Shown: one piece after another, positions 1 through 9,435 of the stretch
Layout of the letters: every line of letters begins with the position of its first letter
Numbering within the stretch: position 1 is the stretch's first letter
Origin: Thalassolituus maritimus
Lineage (GTDB): Bacteria; Pseudomonadota; Gammaproteobacteria; Pseudomonadales; Oceanobacteraceae
Assembly: GCF_900156675.1 (NCBI RefSeq)
Contig: NZ_FTOH01000012.1
Span: 1-64,000 of the forward strand
Length of the DNA stretch: 64,000 nt
Direction: 5' to 3'
The notes under the pieces: generated by a model
What the model was told of the DNA's origin: nothing
The model's database searches: none
The model's input: the letters and a program-made list of their open reading frames with translations, nothing else
Translations under genes and position numbers: made by a program

Positions 1-25
1 CTCCGCAACAATAAGAAAATTGAGA

Positions 26-63
26 GTAACCCCCTCTTGGAGGCCAGGAGTGGCGGGGGTTAC
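26..63. repeat. Strong bulged hairpin
   Basis: Outer arms GTAACCCC (26-33) and GGGGTTAC (56-63) are perfect complements. Inner arms CTCTTGG (34-40) and CCAGGAG (44-50) pair around the 3-nt loop AGG with one G-T wobble. Five bases (51-55) bulge on the 3' side. There is no T tract, so this is not a textbook intrinsic terminator. Confidence 0.55.
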
Positions 64-94
64 AAAGGCATTTGTCCGTTTACGAGGGGAAATC

Positions 95-123
95 CGCAGT
101 ACCCCTCTTAGGGGGGCATTGCG
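95..123. repeat. Second hairpin sharing CCCCTCTT with the first
   Basis: CCCC (102-105) pairs with GGGG (111-114) around TCTTA, and the flanking CGCA (95-98) and TGCG (120-123) can extend the stem across unpaired bases. The left arm and loop repeat the CCCCTCTT of the hairpin at 26-63, suggesting a small repeated element. Confidence 0.35.
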
Positions 124-401
124 GTGCAGTTTCTTATGAGTTTAGTTGTAGAAAATGACTTAGAAGAATGCGCCAACTGATTGAAAGATAAAGGCTTAAG
201 TCCGCAGCTTGTTCGTTTGATGCGCGTATGCTCAAAATCAGGGGACGTTTTTATTTCGGTAAGCACAAGAGACTGGATACGTCCTGAGTTGTGGGTGGAA
301 TTAAGGATTGGGGGGTTAGTTCAGGCATAGCTAAGGCCAATCGGTACGGTTTTTTGGTCGAACCGTTCGCGAAAGGCAGCTCAAATTCTCTTGTTGATTC
401 T

Positions 402-427
402 ATTCCGATAATAACAATTATCGGAAT
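402..427. repeat. Inverted repeat, possible operator
   Basis: TTCCGATAAT (403-412) and ATTATCGGAA (417-426) are perfect complements separated by AACA; A402/T427 extends the pairing by one. The AT-rich dyad could be a regulator binding site or a small hairpin. No T run follows. The decayed AraC-type gene ends about 60 bases away. Confidence 0.35.
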
Positions 428-490
428 TAATGTGGGTGTTGCTATGTTATGTTTCAATCTACTAACGGCCTGCTGTTCTATTAAGATCGA

Positions 491-1142
491 CTAACCCCTG
501 CTTTTTAAGCGGTACGAATGTGGCGTTGTTCCATGCCAGCGCTTAAATGCATTAATAAAGCTCGTCGGCTCGGCGTATCCGAGTCTCTCAGCAATCTGAG
601 GGATGCTGAGTTGTGGCCCAGAGAGTAAGTCGTCCGCAAGTGACATCCTCACTTCATCGCGGAGCTCGGTATAGGTCACCCCTTCAACGGAGAGTCGTCT
701 CCGCAAGGTTCGGGGAGTCATATGAAGAGCCGTGCTGACTTCATCTATCGTTGGCATGCAGCCTCCGCTGACCATTATCTGATCTCTTACGGCGGCTGAA
801 AATCCCTCTCGCCCTCGGCGGAGTTCAAGTAGTTGCCGACATTGATCTATGGCCGCACTATGGGCAAGCTCATTGGCTTGCGGTAAGGGGTTATCGAATA
901 TAGAGCGATCAAATCGCACACAATTCTCACTGCAGCCGAACTCGGGGCTAGAGCTGATTCTTAACTTGCGCAAGAACGTTCAGGATGAGTTCAATCGCGA
1001 GATACAGGAGCGAATGAAATCTACGGTTTGGGCCCAGGGGTGTACCAGTTGGTATCAGACAGATACAGGTAAAAACACTAACAACTGGCCGGGCTCTACA
1101 CTCGAGTATCGAAAGCGCACCCGTCGCCTGAATCTTGTGCAC
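491..1142 (-). pseudogene. Decayed AraC-family transcriptional regulator
   Basis: The open part (491-973) encodes a clear C-terminal AraC helix-turn-helix pair (residues about 70-155, including TLRRRLSVEG and IPQIAERLGYAEPTSFINAF), preceded by the tail of an arabinose-binding-type sensor domain (SENCVRFDRSIFDNPLP). Full-length relatives are about 330 residues, whereas this frame gives 160 and starts only at a TTG. A stop (980-982) closes the frame just upstream. A second frame over 948-1142 carries sequence resembling the preceding part of the sensor domain (FHSLLYLAIELILNVLAQ), so a frameshift plus deletion probably disrupted the gene. A free-standing DNA-binding fragment is possible but less likely. 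Confidence 0.6.
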
Positions 1143-1316
1143 TATGCCACTTGATTGGTGCGGGCCCTGAATAATCCGGAAGGTACTGGCCTGTCAGTGC
1201 CTTTAGTCGGAGCCTTTAGGTAGGAATATAACCGTGTATCGGGTAAAATCCGCGGCCTCTCATTCGCCGCATTTTCCGGCGGCCTATCACGCGATATATC
1301 AGGTTATTTATTAGCT

Positions 1317-4046
1317 ATGTTTGCAGTTGGTCAGCGATGGATCAGTGAAGCCGAAACAGATCTGGGGTTGGGACTTATTCAAAGTGTCGATTTCAGAATG
1401 GTCACCGTCTACTTCCCTGTCGCGGATGAGTCGAGAACTTACTCTATTCAGGGTGCGCCCCTCACCCGAATCCGGTTTGCACCGGGAGATGAAGTTCCAC
1501 TTCAGGATGGTAGCTTGTTTACAGTGGCGGAAGTCACTGAAATTGACGACATTCTGTTTTATGGCGATGGCGAAAGGGATATACCTGAAACCATGCTGGC
1601 TGCGGCCATTCAGATGAATGCGCCCTCTGATCGACTATTTACCGGGCAGATAGACAATAACAATCTGTTCGAGCTGAGACAGTCTGCACTTGCCCGGATC
1701 GCTGAGTTGCGCAGCCGCCCTTACTACGGCTTGCTAGGCGCGCGAACTAACCTGTTGCCACATCAGTTGCATATCGCAGAGCAAACCACTCAGGATGCGC
1801 TGCCTCGCGTTCTGCTTGCCGATGAAGTCGGGCTCGGTAAAACCATCGAAGCAGGTTTGATATTGCATCGTCTGGTCCGGCTGCATCGGGTGCAACGAGT
1901 CCTGATCCTGGTGCCTGATCACCTTGTGCATCAGTGGCTTGTGGAGATGGTCCGCCGCTTCAATCTTCATTTCAATGTCGCGACAGAAGCCGATTTCATC
2001 GAAGGAAATGGTTTTTCCTCGGGGCAGATGTTCATATGCCCACTGTCGCTGGCGACTACTGATATTGGAGCAGCCGAAGCTCTCTCCGAGGATTGGGATG
2101 TGGTTGTTGTCGACGAAGCTCATCATCTGCAGTGGTCTGAGGATCATCAGGATGACGGCTATCGGCTGGTGGAACAGCTTTCACATATCGCTCCATCGGT
2201 TCTGCTACTGACGGCAACTCCAGAACAGCTCGGCATTGAGGGGCACTATGCCCGGCTTCGCCTGCTGGACCCGGATCGTTATCCTTCTCTGGCGGCCTTC
2301 CTCGAACAGCAGGATAAGTATCGGCCATACGCAGAGCTGGCTTCAGCGCTCGACTCTGGTGATGAACTGACAAGCGAGCAGCGAGCGCTTCTGGATAGCA
2401 GTATCGCTGACCATGAGAAAGAATCTGATGAGCGCGCTCTCAACGCACTTATTGATCGCTTCGGTCCGGGACGTGCACTTTACCGAAACACCCGCCACGG
2501 CGTTGCCGGATTCCCCTCGCGACTTCCTGATATCGTTCGCTTGCCGTTGCCGACAGATTTTGCCGACAGCCCAGATCAGTTGCATCCGCAGCAAGGTCTT
2601 TATGACTGGTGTTCAGTGGATAGTCGCGTTGAATGGCTACTTGATGTGCTTGCTCAGAATAAGTCAGAGAAGTTCGTTCTGATAACGCATGATTCAGACA
2701 CAGTGCTCGATCTTGAAAAGTTTCTGTGGGAGAAGCACGCTGTTCCTTGCTCAGTATTCCATGAGCATATGGATATGGTTGAGCGTGATCGTGCCGCTGC
2801 TTACTTTGCTGATCAGGAACAAGGTGCAAGACTTCTTATATGTTCCGAAATTGGTAGCGAGGGGCGTAACTTTCAGTTCGCGTCCCAGTTGATCCTGTTC
2901 GACCTGCCTTTTAATTGTGACCTGATTGAACAGCGAATTGGTCGCTTAGACCGCATTGGTCAGAAAAAGGACATCAACATCCACATCCCTGTGTTTGAAG
3001 GGCACGCCACTGAGCGCTGGGCCTCGCTGCTGGATCAGGCATTCGACTGCTTCAGTCACCCTAACCCTACCGCCCAGCCTCTTCTGGAAAAATATGAAGG
3101 TCAGGTTAAGGCGGTGGTGCTCGCGGATGAATCGGCTGACTCTCTGGCAGAGACAATTTCTGCAGAACGTCAGGCTCTCGAAACTCAGTACGAACAGGGC
3201 CGCGACAGGCTGCTCGAGATTCACTCTTGCCCGCCTGGGCGTGCTCGCCAGCAAGCACAGGCTATGGCAATTCAGCACATTGAAGATGAGGCTGAACTGA
3301 ACGACTTCATCGAATTGTTCGCCGACGCCTTTGGTTTAGAGGTTGCAGACCTTGGCGGTGAGTGTATTTCTATCGCGCCGGGCGATCATATGCTGGTGCC
3401 AGACCTGCCGCACTTGCCTGAAGATGGATTTATGGCGACGACTCAGCGTGACGTCGCTCTGAGCCGGGATGATGTTCAGTTCCTGAGTTGGGAGCATCCG
3501 TTCGTTGACCAGGCGCTTGAGCTTCTTACAACCAGTCCTGTCGGCAATGCCGCTGTTGGTTATATCGAAAATCACGACTTCACAACCGGTGACTGCTTTA
3601 TTCAATTGCAGTTTGCTGCGATCTGTCCCGCTGCCCGCGCCCTGCAGATCGAACGATTCCTGCCACCGGATGCTATGCACCTGACTATGACGCCGACCGG
3701 TGACCTGAAGGTTAACGAGCCTGATCTAGGGCAGTTTGTCTTGCCTCTGAAACGTGGCACAGCGCGTGGCTTAGTAGAGCAGAAAGAAGCCCAGGTCAGA
3801 CCACTGATCAGCAAGCTGGAGAAAATGGGCATGGGCCAGCTTGGTAAGATGGTAGATCGAGCGTCAGCAAAGGCAGCGGAGGCGTATGAGATCAGGATTG
3901 ATCGATTGGAAGCATTGGCAAAAGGGAGTGGTTCAGTGTCACGTTCCGAAGTTGCCTCGATTGAATCAGAGCGAGATGCCGTTCTTGAGGCAATTAAGGG
4001 CTCTCAGTTAGTACTCGATAGTGTGCGACTGGTGTTCTGCGGCTGA
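1317..4046 (+). CDS. rapA: RNA polymerase-associated ATPase RapA
   Basis: This Swi2/Snf2-type ATPase binds RNA polymerase and helps recycle it after transcription. It is 909 residues, against about 968 in E. coli. The N-terminal Tudor-like part opens with GQRWISEAETDLGLG. Walker A (DEVGLGKTIEAG, about 169-180) and the DEAH box (266-269, VVDEAHHLQW) come next. The second RecA lobe has the signature CSEIGSEGRNFQFASQ and EQRIGRLDRIGQ, and the C-terminal RapA-specific region is intact (HMLVPDLPHLPEDG, RFLPPD). The start is ATG 1317, although the ribosome binding site is weak. It stands alone, with the decayed regulator behind it and gorA converging in front. Confidence 0.96.
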   Translation: MFAVGQRWISEAETDLGLGLIQSVDFRMVTVYFPVADESRTYSIQGAPLTRIRFAPGDEVPLQDGSLFTVAEVTEIDDILFYGDGERDIPETMLAAAIQMNAPSDRLFTGQIDNNNLFELRQSALARIAELRSRPYYGLLGARTNLLPHQLHIAEQTTQDALPRVLLADEVGLGKTIEAGLILHRLVRLHRVQRVLILVPDHLVHQWLVEMVRRFNLHFNVATEADFIEGNGFSSGQMFICPLSLATTDIGAAEALSEDWDVVVVDEAHHLQWSEDHQDDGYRLVEQLSHIAPSVLLLTATPEQLGIEGHYARLRLLDPDRYPSLAAFLEQQDKYRPYAELASALDSGDELTSEQRALLDSSIADHEKESDERALNALIDRFGPGRALYRNTRHGVAGFPSRLPDIVRLPLPTDFADSPDQLHPQQGLYDWCSVDSRVEWLLDVLAQNKSEKFVLITHDSDTVLDLEKFLWEKHAVPCSVFHEHMDMVERDRAAAYFADQEQGARLLICSEIGSEGRNFQFASQLILFDLPFNCDLIEQRIGRLDRIGQKKDINIHIPVFEGHATERWASLLDQAFDCFSHPNPTAQPLLEKYEGQVKAVVLADESADSLAETISAERQALETQYEQGRDRLLEIHSCPPGRARQQAQAMAIQHIEDEAELNDFIELFADAFGLEVADLGGECISIAPGDHMLVPDLPHLPEDGFMATTQRDVALSRDDVQFLSWEHPFVDQALELLTTSPVGNAAVGYIENHDFTTGDCFIQLQFAAICPAARALQIERFLPPDAMHLTMTPTGDLKVNEPDLGQFVLPLKRGTARGLVEQKEAQVRPLISKLEKMGMGQLGKMVDRASAKAAEAYEIRIDRLEALAKGSGSVSRSEVASIESERDAVLEAIKGSQLVLDSVRLVFCG

Positions 4047-4075
4047 ACGGATAACTGCCCCTCTGTCAGCACTTT

Positions 4076-4100
4076 AGCCCCCTTAAATCGCTGGGGGGCT
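4076..4100 (+). terminator. Possible rapA terminator hairpin
   Basis: AGCCCCC (4076-4082) pairs with GGGGGCT (4094-4100) about 30 bases after the rapA stop. No T run follows, so intrinsic termination is uncertain. It lies between convergent rapA and gorA. Confidence 0.35.
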
Positions 4101-4159
4101 CCGTTATGGCAGACGGGACTGGGATGTCCGGGCTTGAGATAACGCAAGCCCGGATACGA

Positions 4160-5518
4160 TCAAAGCTCTCTGGTGACAGACCTCATCGTTACAAACTCTT
4201 CCGCTCCGGTTGGATGAATGCCCAGAGTGGCGTCAAACTGAGATTTAGTTGCGCCAGCCTGCATCGCAATTGCGATTCCCTGCATGATTTCACCTGCTTC
4301 ATCGCCAACCATGTGGGCGCCGAGAATACGGTCTTCAGAACGTTTAACGACAAGCTTCATGAGTGTGCGCTCAGACGAACCGCTCAGAGTATGCTTAAGT
4401 GCCCGGAACTCAGACGTGTAAACGTCGATGTCACCAGGATGGCGCTCACCTGCTTCCTCTTCAGAAATACCGACAGTGCCGATATTGGGCTGGCAGAATA
4501 CCGCCGTTGGAATAAGCTCGTAATTCAGGGTGCGTTTGCCTTCTCCGAACTGCTGGTCAACAAAGACCATGCCCTGCTCAAGAGCAACCGGAGTGAGAGC
4601 GGGTGTGTCGATCACATCTCCTAAGGCGAAGATTCCGGGTACGCTGGTTTCAAATCGCTCATTGGCGACGATGCTGCCGTTCTTGCGAAGCTCAACACCG
4701 GCTTCCTCAAGGCCAAGATTTGACGTCTTTGCCTTGCGACCGGTTGCCATCATCACCAGGTCGCAACGGAGTGTTGAGCCATCAGAGAGGTGACAGATTT
4801 TTTCATCACCATCTTCTTCGATTCTTTCTACATCTGTCTGGGTGCGGATTTTTACGCCAGCCTTGGCGACTTCCTGTGTGACAAAGCGCCTGACCTCATT
4901 GTCAAAACCCCGAAGTATCTGGTCACCACGATACAGCAGCTGGGTGTCACAGCCGAGGCCATTGAAAATACCGGCGAACTCGACGGCTATATAGCCACCT
5001 CCAACAACGACAATACGCTCTGGCAGAGTATCCATGGCGAAGACGTCGTTTGAATCCATGGCCAGATCGCCGCCCGGAATATCGGGCTTGAATGGCCAGC
5101 CGCCGGTAGCGATCAGAATTCTCTTTGTTTCGAGTATTTTACCGTTAACTTCGACCTTTCCAGGGCCGGCAATTGTGCCTCTCCCGCGAATAATTTCAAC
5201 GCCAGGGCCTTCAAGAATACTTTCATATATTCCATTTAAGCGATTGATTTCATTGTCTTTATTGGATTTCAGTGTCGACCAGTCAAAACCGTTAAAACTG
5301 GCATCGACACCGAAGCCGCTCGCATGCTCAATATGCCCTTTGAATTGACTCGCATAGACAAACAGCTTCTTAGGCACACACCCGACATTGACGCAGGTGC
5401 CGCCAAGGAACATATCTTCAATGACCGCGACTTTTGCTCCTGTTGCAGCAGCCATCCGGCTTGCCCGAACGCCTCCAGAACCCGCCCCAATAACCACCAG
5501 GTCATATTGTTCAGACAT
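4160..5518 (-). CDS. gorA: Glutathione-disulfide reductase
   Basis: A flavoprotein that reduces oxidised glutathione with NADPH in the cytoplasm. It is 452 residues, normal for the family. The FAD-binding GAGSGG is at 11-16, and the redox-active disulfide CVNVGC (Cys42 and Cys47) is followed by VPKK, typical of glutathione reductase rather than lipoamide dehydrogenase. A second dinucleotide-binding motif (GGGYIAVEFAG) and the C-terminal catalytic HPTGAEE (His about 435) are present. It lies downstream of the gsp operon on the same strand after 122 bases, and probably has its own promoter there. Confidence 0.93.
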   Translation of the reverse strand: MSEQYDLVVIGAGSGGVRASRMAAATGAKVAVIEDMFLGGTCVNVGCVPKKLFVYASQFKGHIEHASGFGVDASFNGFDWSTLKSNKDNEINRLNGIYESILEGPGVEIIRGRGTIAGPGKVEVNGKILETKRILIATGGWPFKPDIPGGDLAMDSNDVFAMDTLPERIVVVGGGYIAVEFAGIFNGLGCDTQLLYRGDQILRGFDNEVRRFVTQEVAKAGVKIRTQTDVERIEEDGDEKICHLSDGSTLRCDLVMMATGRKAKTSNLGLEEAGVELRKNGSIVANERFETSVPGIFALGDVIDTPALTPVALEQGMVFVDQQFGEGKRTLNYELIPTAVFCQPNIGTVGISEEEAGERHPGDIDVYTSEFRALKHTLSGSSERTLMKLVVKRSEDRILGAHMVGDEAGEIMQGIAIAMQAGATKSQFDATLGIHPTGAEEFVTMRSVTREL

Positions 5519-5584
5519 GATATATACCCTTATTTAAATACCTTGGTTGCTCTTACTTCGAGCGGTTCATTCTGTGTGCTTTTA

Positions 5585-5607
5585 CTCTGAGTAGTAATTA
5601 CTCAGAG
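5585..5607. repeat. Perfect hairpin between gspM and gorA
   Basis: CTCTGAGTA (5585-5593) and TACTCAGAG (5599-5607) are perfect 9-bp arms around GTAAT. It sits just after the gsp operon on the minus strand and upstream of gorA. There is no clear T run on either side, so it could be a weak terminator, an operator for gorA, or an mRNA-stabilising hairpin. Confidence 0.4.
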
Positions 5608-5640
5608 CAAGAAGGCCGAAAGGCAGCTGTTCTGACGCAT

Positions 5641-6159
5641 CTACTTAGAAAAGGTTGCACGAATATTCACGCGACCAGCATCGCCTATCCGATCAATGTT
5701 GACCTGTGTCGCCCTGACGCCGAACTGACGTCCAAGTTCTTCCATCCAGGTTATCGCCTCATCGAAAGCCGCACCGTCGACCCAGACACGCAGAGAATCC
5801 CCGTCCTGCTCGTATCGGGTCAGCGTTACGCCGCTTTTACGAGCCTGCTGGCTGACGAGGGCAAGAAGTGGCGTGTTCGAAGCCGCAGCACTGGCACCTC
5901 GCCCCTGCGCAAACCGCCCCGCATTATCAGCCATGGTATTGTAAAAACTCATTTTGGCATTCAGTGTCGTCGAGAGCTGAGTATTCTGCTGTATGAGGGG
6001 CAGCACCAGAATCAGGAATGCCAGGCTGAGGGTAAGCAGGATCGCCACGCCTCGAACAATAAGCTGGTCACGAGGTGTCTGGGCGTGATACCAGTCCCTT
6101 GCCTGCTGAATCCGCGGGTCGCTTTCGAATGATGAACGTAATTTGTCGAGTGCTTTCAT
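5641..6159 (-). CDS. gspM: Type II secretion system protein GspM
   Basis: Inner-membrane component of the type II secretion assembly platform that partners with GspL. It has 172 residues: a cytoplasmic N-terminus, one transmembrane segment (about 38-58, GVAILLTLSLAFLILVLPLI), and a periplasmic ferredoxin-like domain ending in VNIRATFSK. Its start overlaps the gspL stop by 4 bases, consistent with translational coupling. It is the last gsp gene; no gspN follows. Confidence 0.88.
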   Translation of the reverse strand: MKALDKLRSSFESDPRIQQARDWYHAQTPRDQLIVRGVAILLTLSLAFLILVLPLIQQNTQLSTTLNAKMSFYNTMADNAGRFAQGRGASAAASNTPLLALVSQQARKSGVTLTRYEQDGDSLRVWVDGAAFDEAITWMEELGRQFGVRATQVNIDRIGDAGRVNIRATFSK

Positions 6160-7340
6160 GCGGCACCTCCCACTTTAACGCGTCCTTTGACGATGTCCTT
6201 GTCTGCTTTCGCTGAAGAAATTTCAGCCGTTAGCCCGCGTGCCTCGATAGCCGCCTTAAATGCCTGTAGGTCAGACTGCTGCTGTGCATCTATATCGATT
6301 AAAAACTCGCCAATCCGCTCAGAGTAACGAATGCTCTGAATGGATATGCTGCCCTTGCTCTGATCCAGGCCTGCCCATGCGGCTGCGACATTACCCATCA
6401 AACTATCAAAACCCGCACTGTCCGATGTGTCACCTTCACTGCGTAATTTTCGTCTGAAGCGTGATTCGTAATTGCTGGTGGACTCTCCCGGGAACCATTG
6501 CTTGTAAAGTTTCTGACTGCTGTTTGAAACCATATCAATCTGTTCAGCGGTACGGTGGTTGTCGACAATAAGAAAACCACACGCGAATACAGCGAAGATC
6601 GCTGCGAAACTGGCAATGCCAGTCCACCACGGCGCAGGCTTCTTCTCGCGCCCGGCCGTGGCTGCCTTACCCTGAAGAAGGGATATCGCATTTTCTTTGG
6701 TTTCTGGTCTGGATGTGCTGACAGAGATGCTATCAAAGGAATCCGGGTAACCGCTTGATATGGTGGTCTTCAGCAGATTACCTTCATCCATAGAGGATGC
6801 GCTGATCGTCAGCTCTTCACCCTGGACTTTATCGCTGACGCCCTCCAGTACGGCTGGCAGTGCGGCGTCTGGAACCCAACCTTCGAACACACCCTCGAGA
6901 CTAACGATCCAGCCTGACTTTGAGCGTACGATCTGGCTTCCGGCATATCCTGCGGTTTCAGGATACAGAACACTTAAACGCAAATGGTGAATTGCCAGCA
7001 ATTCGATCAATCGATCGACCAGATCAGATTCCACAACATAAGCTTTATGCTTGCCACCCAGGCTACCACCAGGCACGACGGTGTAGTCGCTGACGTCTCT
7101 GATCAGTACTTCCTCAAGTGCGAAGGGCAGCGCGCGATTCAGGTGGCGACCCTTGACTCCCGGCAATGACACCCAGTGAGTCGCATAGTTGGTCGCAGAA
7201 AGCACCAGCGAGACGCTACTCATCTCCGTCTGCTCTTCCGCCCAGTCTTCAAGGTTACGTGGTGGGTTGCCTGCGGTTTCTGTGATTAGCCAGACACCTT
7301 GATCTGCGGCCCACTCAACCCGGTTATTTTTGCTATTCAT
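6156..7340 (-). CDS. gspL: Type II secretion system protein GspL
   Basis: Bitopic inner-membrane protein that links the ATPase GspE to the platform. It has 394 residues. The N-terminal actin-like cytoplasmic domain (about 1-220) carries the family pattern LPGVKGRHLNRALPFALEE. One transmembrane segment follows (about 240-260, IASFAAIFAVFACGFLIV), then a periplasmic ferredoxin-like domain. It lies between gspK and gspM in the usual order. Confidence 0.9.
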   Translation of the reverse strand: MNSKNNRVEWAADQGVWLITETAGNPPRNLEDWAEEQTEMSSVSLVLSATNYATHWVSLPGVKGRHLNRALPFALEEVLIRDVSDYTVVPGGSLGGKHKAYVVESDLVDRLIELLAIHHLRLSVLYPETAGYAGSQIVRSKSGWIVSLEGVFEGWVPDAALPAVLEGVSDKVQGEELTISASSMDEGNLLKTTISSGYPDSFDSISVSTSRPETKENAISLLQGKAATAGREKKPAPWWTGIASFAAIFAVFACGFLIVDNHRTAEQIDMVSNSSQKLYKQWFPGESTSNYESRFRRKLRSEGDTSDSAGFDSLMGNVAAAWAGLDQSKGSISIQSIRYSERIGEFLIDIDAQQQSDLQAFKAAIEARGLTAEISSAKADKDIVKGRVKVGGAA

Positions 7341-7362
7341 CGGTCACTCTTACGCGTGCATA

Positions 7363-8352
7363 TCACCAGGCTTCGCGTGCAGCCCGGCGTGAAAAATCTC
7401 TTCTGATGGTATCCATCTTACCATCGGCTATATTTCGCCGTATTAAGGCCTCTACAGTACCTATGCGACCGTTAAGATCAATACGTGCGAACATCTCAAA
7501 ATACTCCGTGGTGACAGAGAAATCCGTTTCAACTAACGGAGTCACCGCATCCGGCCTGCCTGTGCCATCATCAGTTGGCGATTCTGTACGAAGATTACTG
7601 ATCGGCGCAGATCCCAGAAAATCCTGGACGCTTCCGTAACCTTCGCCGCCTCGCCCTGCAATGATCTGCTCCGCATCAGTTAACGTCAGGCGACTGTCCA
7701 GTGCAGCAAGAACAAAGTCAGGCGCTGTATTTACGTTGAGCTGAACCGCTGCTGGCAAACACGTTATAAAGGGCTCAAGCTTGGCGTAGACATCCAGATC
7801 AACGCCCTCAATAAGCATTAGCTCACTGCTATGGCTGCAGGCCTGGTAAGCAGGCCTGTAGCCGGGGTCCATCGACAGGTACTTGCTGTCGACGTTGCTT
7901 TCCTGATTCAGCCACTTAGCCCAGTCGCTGGCGATGTTTACCTCGAGCCCCAGGAGGCTCAGCAGGTTGCGGAAGCGCTGTTCGTAAACGGTGGCATTGC
8001 CGCCCGGCAGAAGACTATTGAGGTTAAACCTCCCTTGCGCATCCTGTATTCGGATGGTGATCACGCCTGGATCAAGCGGAAACGTCCTTTCGACGTTCCA
8101 CTCTTCGGCTGCGTGGTCAATTCCGCTATCGGCCTCCCAGTCCATAAACAGGCCGGTGCGCATTGCCGACTCCGCACCCAGTGCGTACAGACGTGCCTGT
8201 TGCTGAGTAAAAAGAGTCTGGGAGCGTTCAATATCAATCGCCTGGCGCTCAATCATTGAGGTCGCGAGGATGGCGACAACCGAGAATATAAGGAGCACCA
8301 TCAGCAGTACCATACCGCCCTGGCCGGATCGCAGACTAGGATAACTATTCAT
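7363..8352 (-). CDS. gspK: Type II secretion minor pseudopilin GspK
   Basis: Large minor pseudopilin that caps the tip of the periplasmic pseudopilus with GspI and GspJ. It has 329 residues. The prepilin peptidase site is GQGG/MVLLMVLLIFS, followed by the hydrophobic helix. As usual for GspK, the glutamate at mature position 5 is absent. The globular region has the family pattern DAQGRFNLNSL and LNVNTAP. Its start overlaps the gspJ stop by 8 bases. Confidence 0.92.
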   Translation of the reverse strand: MNSYPSLRSGQGGMVLLMVLLIFSVVAILATSMIERQAIDIERSQTLFTQQQARLYALGAESAMRTGLFMDWEADSGIDHAAEEWNVERTFPLDPGVITIRIQDAQGRFNLNSLLPGGNATVYEQRFRNLLSLLGLEVNIASDWAKWLNQESNVDSKYLSMDPGYRPAYQACSHSSELMLIEGVDLDVYAKLEPFITCLPAAVQLNVNTAPDFVLAALDSRLTLTDAEQIIAGRGGEGYGSVQDFLGSAPISNLRTESPTDDGTGRPDAVTPLVETDFSVTTEYFEMFARIDLNGRIGTVEALIRRNIADGKMDTIRRDFSRRAAREAW

Positions 8353-9049
8353 TACTGACCGGCCATTGTCGCATTATTTCTCCATACCCGGGCGCCGTGT
8401 AGAACACTTTGATCGCTGCGATGCGAGCGTCTTCTACCTCTGTGGCCGGGGGCCAGTAGTCGACGGAGTTGAGTTCTGGAATGTCGGTAGTGGACGGTGT
8501 CGACACAACGGCTTCAAACCGAACGTCTTCGATCAGGTCATAAACGACTTGAGACAGTGGATCTGACACATCCCCCCGGTCGAGGACTTTCCAGTAATAA
8601 CGAACCAAACACTCGCCTTCAACGTCAGCATCATCCGGGTCCAGGCCCTGCTCGTACGCAATTCGCTCCAGTGCGGGTTCGCAGGGCTCAGAAAAAATGT
8701 CTTCGCTCCGATAAGCTATGCGCTGCAGAGTGGCTCTCGGATCTTCTGTCACCGGGTTGTTTCTCCAGCCTGCAATCGTAAGCTCTATTGGGTAATCGCC
8801 TGAACCGATCATAAGTGCCGGGATAGCATCTCCGTACTCGTCCCGTACCGAGCGGTTGATGTACTGGCCCATATCGCGCCCCATTACCTGGTTCAATCGC
8901 TGAAGAGCGGCCAGATCATCGGCTTTCTCAATAGATGCTTTATTCACACCTGATATGTTGCTCAGAAGCTGGACAGCTGCAATGCCGACGGTCGCAGATA
9001 TAGCGACAGCAACCAATACCTCAAGGAGCGTAAAACCGCGGGAAATCAT
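8345..9049 (-). CDS. gspJ: Type II secretion minor pseudopilin GspJ
   Basis: Minor pseudopilin of 234 residues that forms the tip complex with GspI and GspK. The N-terminus MISRG/FTLLEVLVAVAI contains the prepilin peptidase cleavage site and the conserved Glu5 of the mature protein. The family motif MGRDMGQYINR follows. Its ATG touches the gspI stop, suggesting coupled translation. Confidence 0.92.
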   Translation of the reverse strand: MISRGFTLLEVLVAVAISATVGIAAVQLLSNISGVNKASIEKADDLAALQRLNQVMGRDMGQYINRSVRDEYGDAIPALMIGSGDYPIELTIAGWRNNPVTEDPRATLQRIAYRSEDIFSEPCEPALERIAYEQGLDPDDADVEGECLVRYYWKVLDRGDVSDPLSQVVYDLIEDVRFEAVVSTPSTTDIPELNSVDYWPPATEVEDARIAAIKVFYTAPGYGEIMRQWPVSNE

Positions 9050-9435
9050 CAGTTCGGCCCCATGATCGTCGACAGCGTAATGACGGGATTGTCCGGAGTG
9101 ATCTCTGGTGCGACCGCAACATCAATGCGCACCAGACCGGGGAACTGGGTCTTTGTAACGTCAGTAAAGAGGTGCCACTCCTGACCGGCCATCTCAACGA
9201 TATCGTTGGTTTCCCCAGGCTGTGGTGGTACACCCGCAAGGCGTATATCGGTCAGGCGGTTTTCGGCAACGAACGAAGCCAGTGTCATGGTTCGCATGCT
9301 CAACAGGTTGTTTACACGCATGCTTGCTGTATCGGAAATCGTAATCGCGATACCAGCGAAGATGGCGACCGCAACCATAACTTCGAGCAGCGTGAACCCG
9401 GATTGACGTGACCCTGAACGATGAAAATCAGACAT
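9049..9435 (-). CDS. gspI: Type II secretion minor pseudopilin GspI
   Basis: Minor pseudopilin of 128 residues that nucleates pseudopilus assembly. The cleavage site is SG/FTLLEVMVAVAIF with Glu5 present. The GspI-type motif ASFVAENRLTDIRL follows the helix. It overlaps gspH by 8 bases and abuts gspJ. Confidence 0.92.
   Translation of the reverse strand: MSDFHRSGSRQSGFTLLEVMVAVAIFAGIAITISDTASMRVNNLLSMRTMTLASFVAENRLTDIRLAGVPPQPGETNDIVEMAGQEWHLFTDVTKTQFPGLVRIDVAVAPEITPDNPVITLSTIMGPN

Larger units (their letters stand above)
1..490. other. Gene-poor left edge
   Basis: No convincing gene is visible here. It holds two adjacent hairpins (26-63 and 95-123), an inverted repeat (402-427), and a short reading frame at 136-330 (ATG at 136) that is broken by an in-frame TGA at 178-180 and has no ribosome binding site. 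That frame matches no family I recognise. The longer frames on either strand between 251 and 494 also look random. Together with the decayed regulator next to it, the stretch looks like degraded or intergenic DNA. Confidence 0.5.

Noticed and set aside
4106-4624. Plus-strand frame of 172 residues over gorA
   Set aside because: Antisense to the conserved C-terminus of gorA and without family features.
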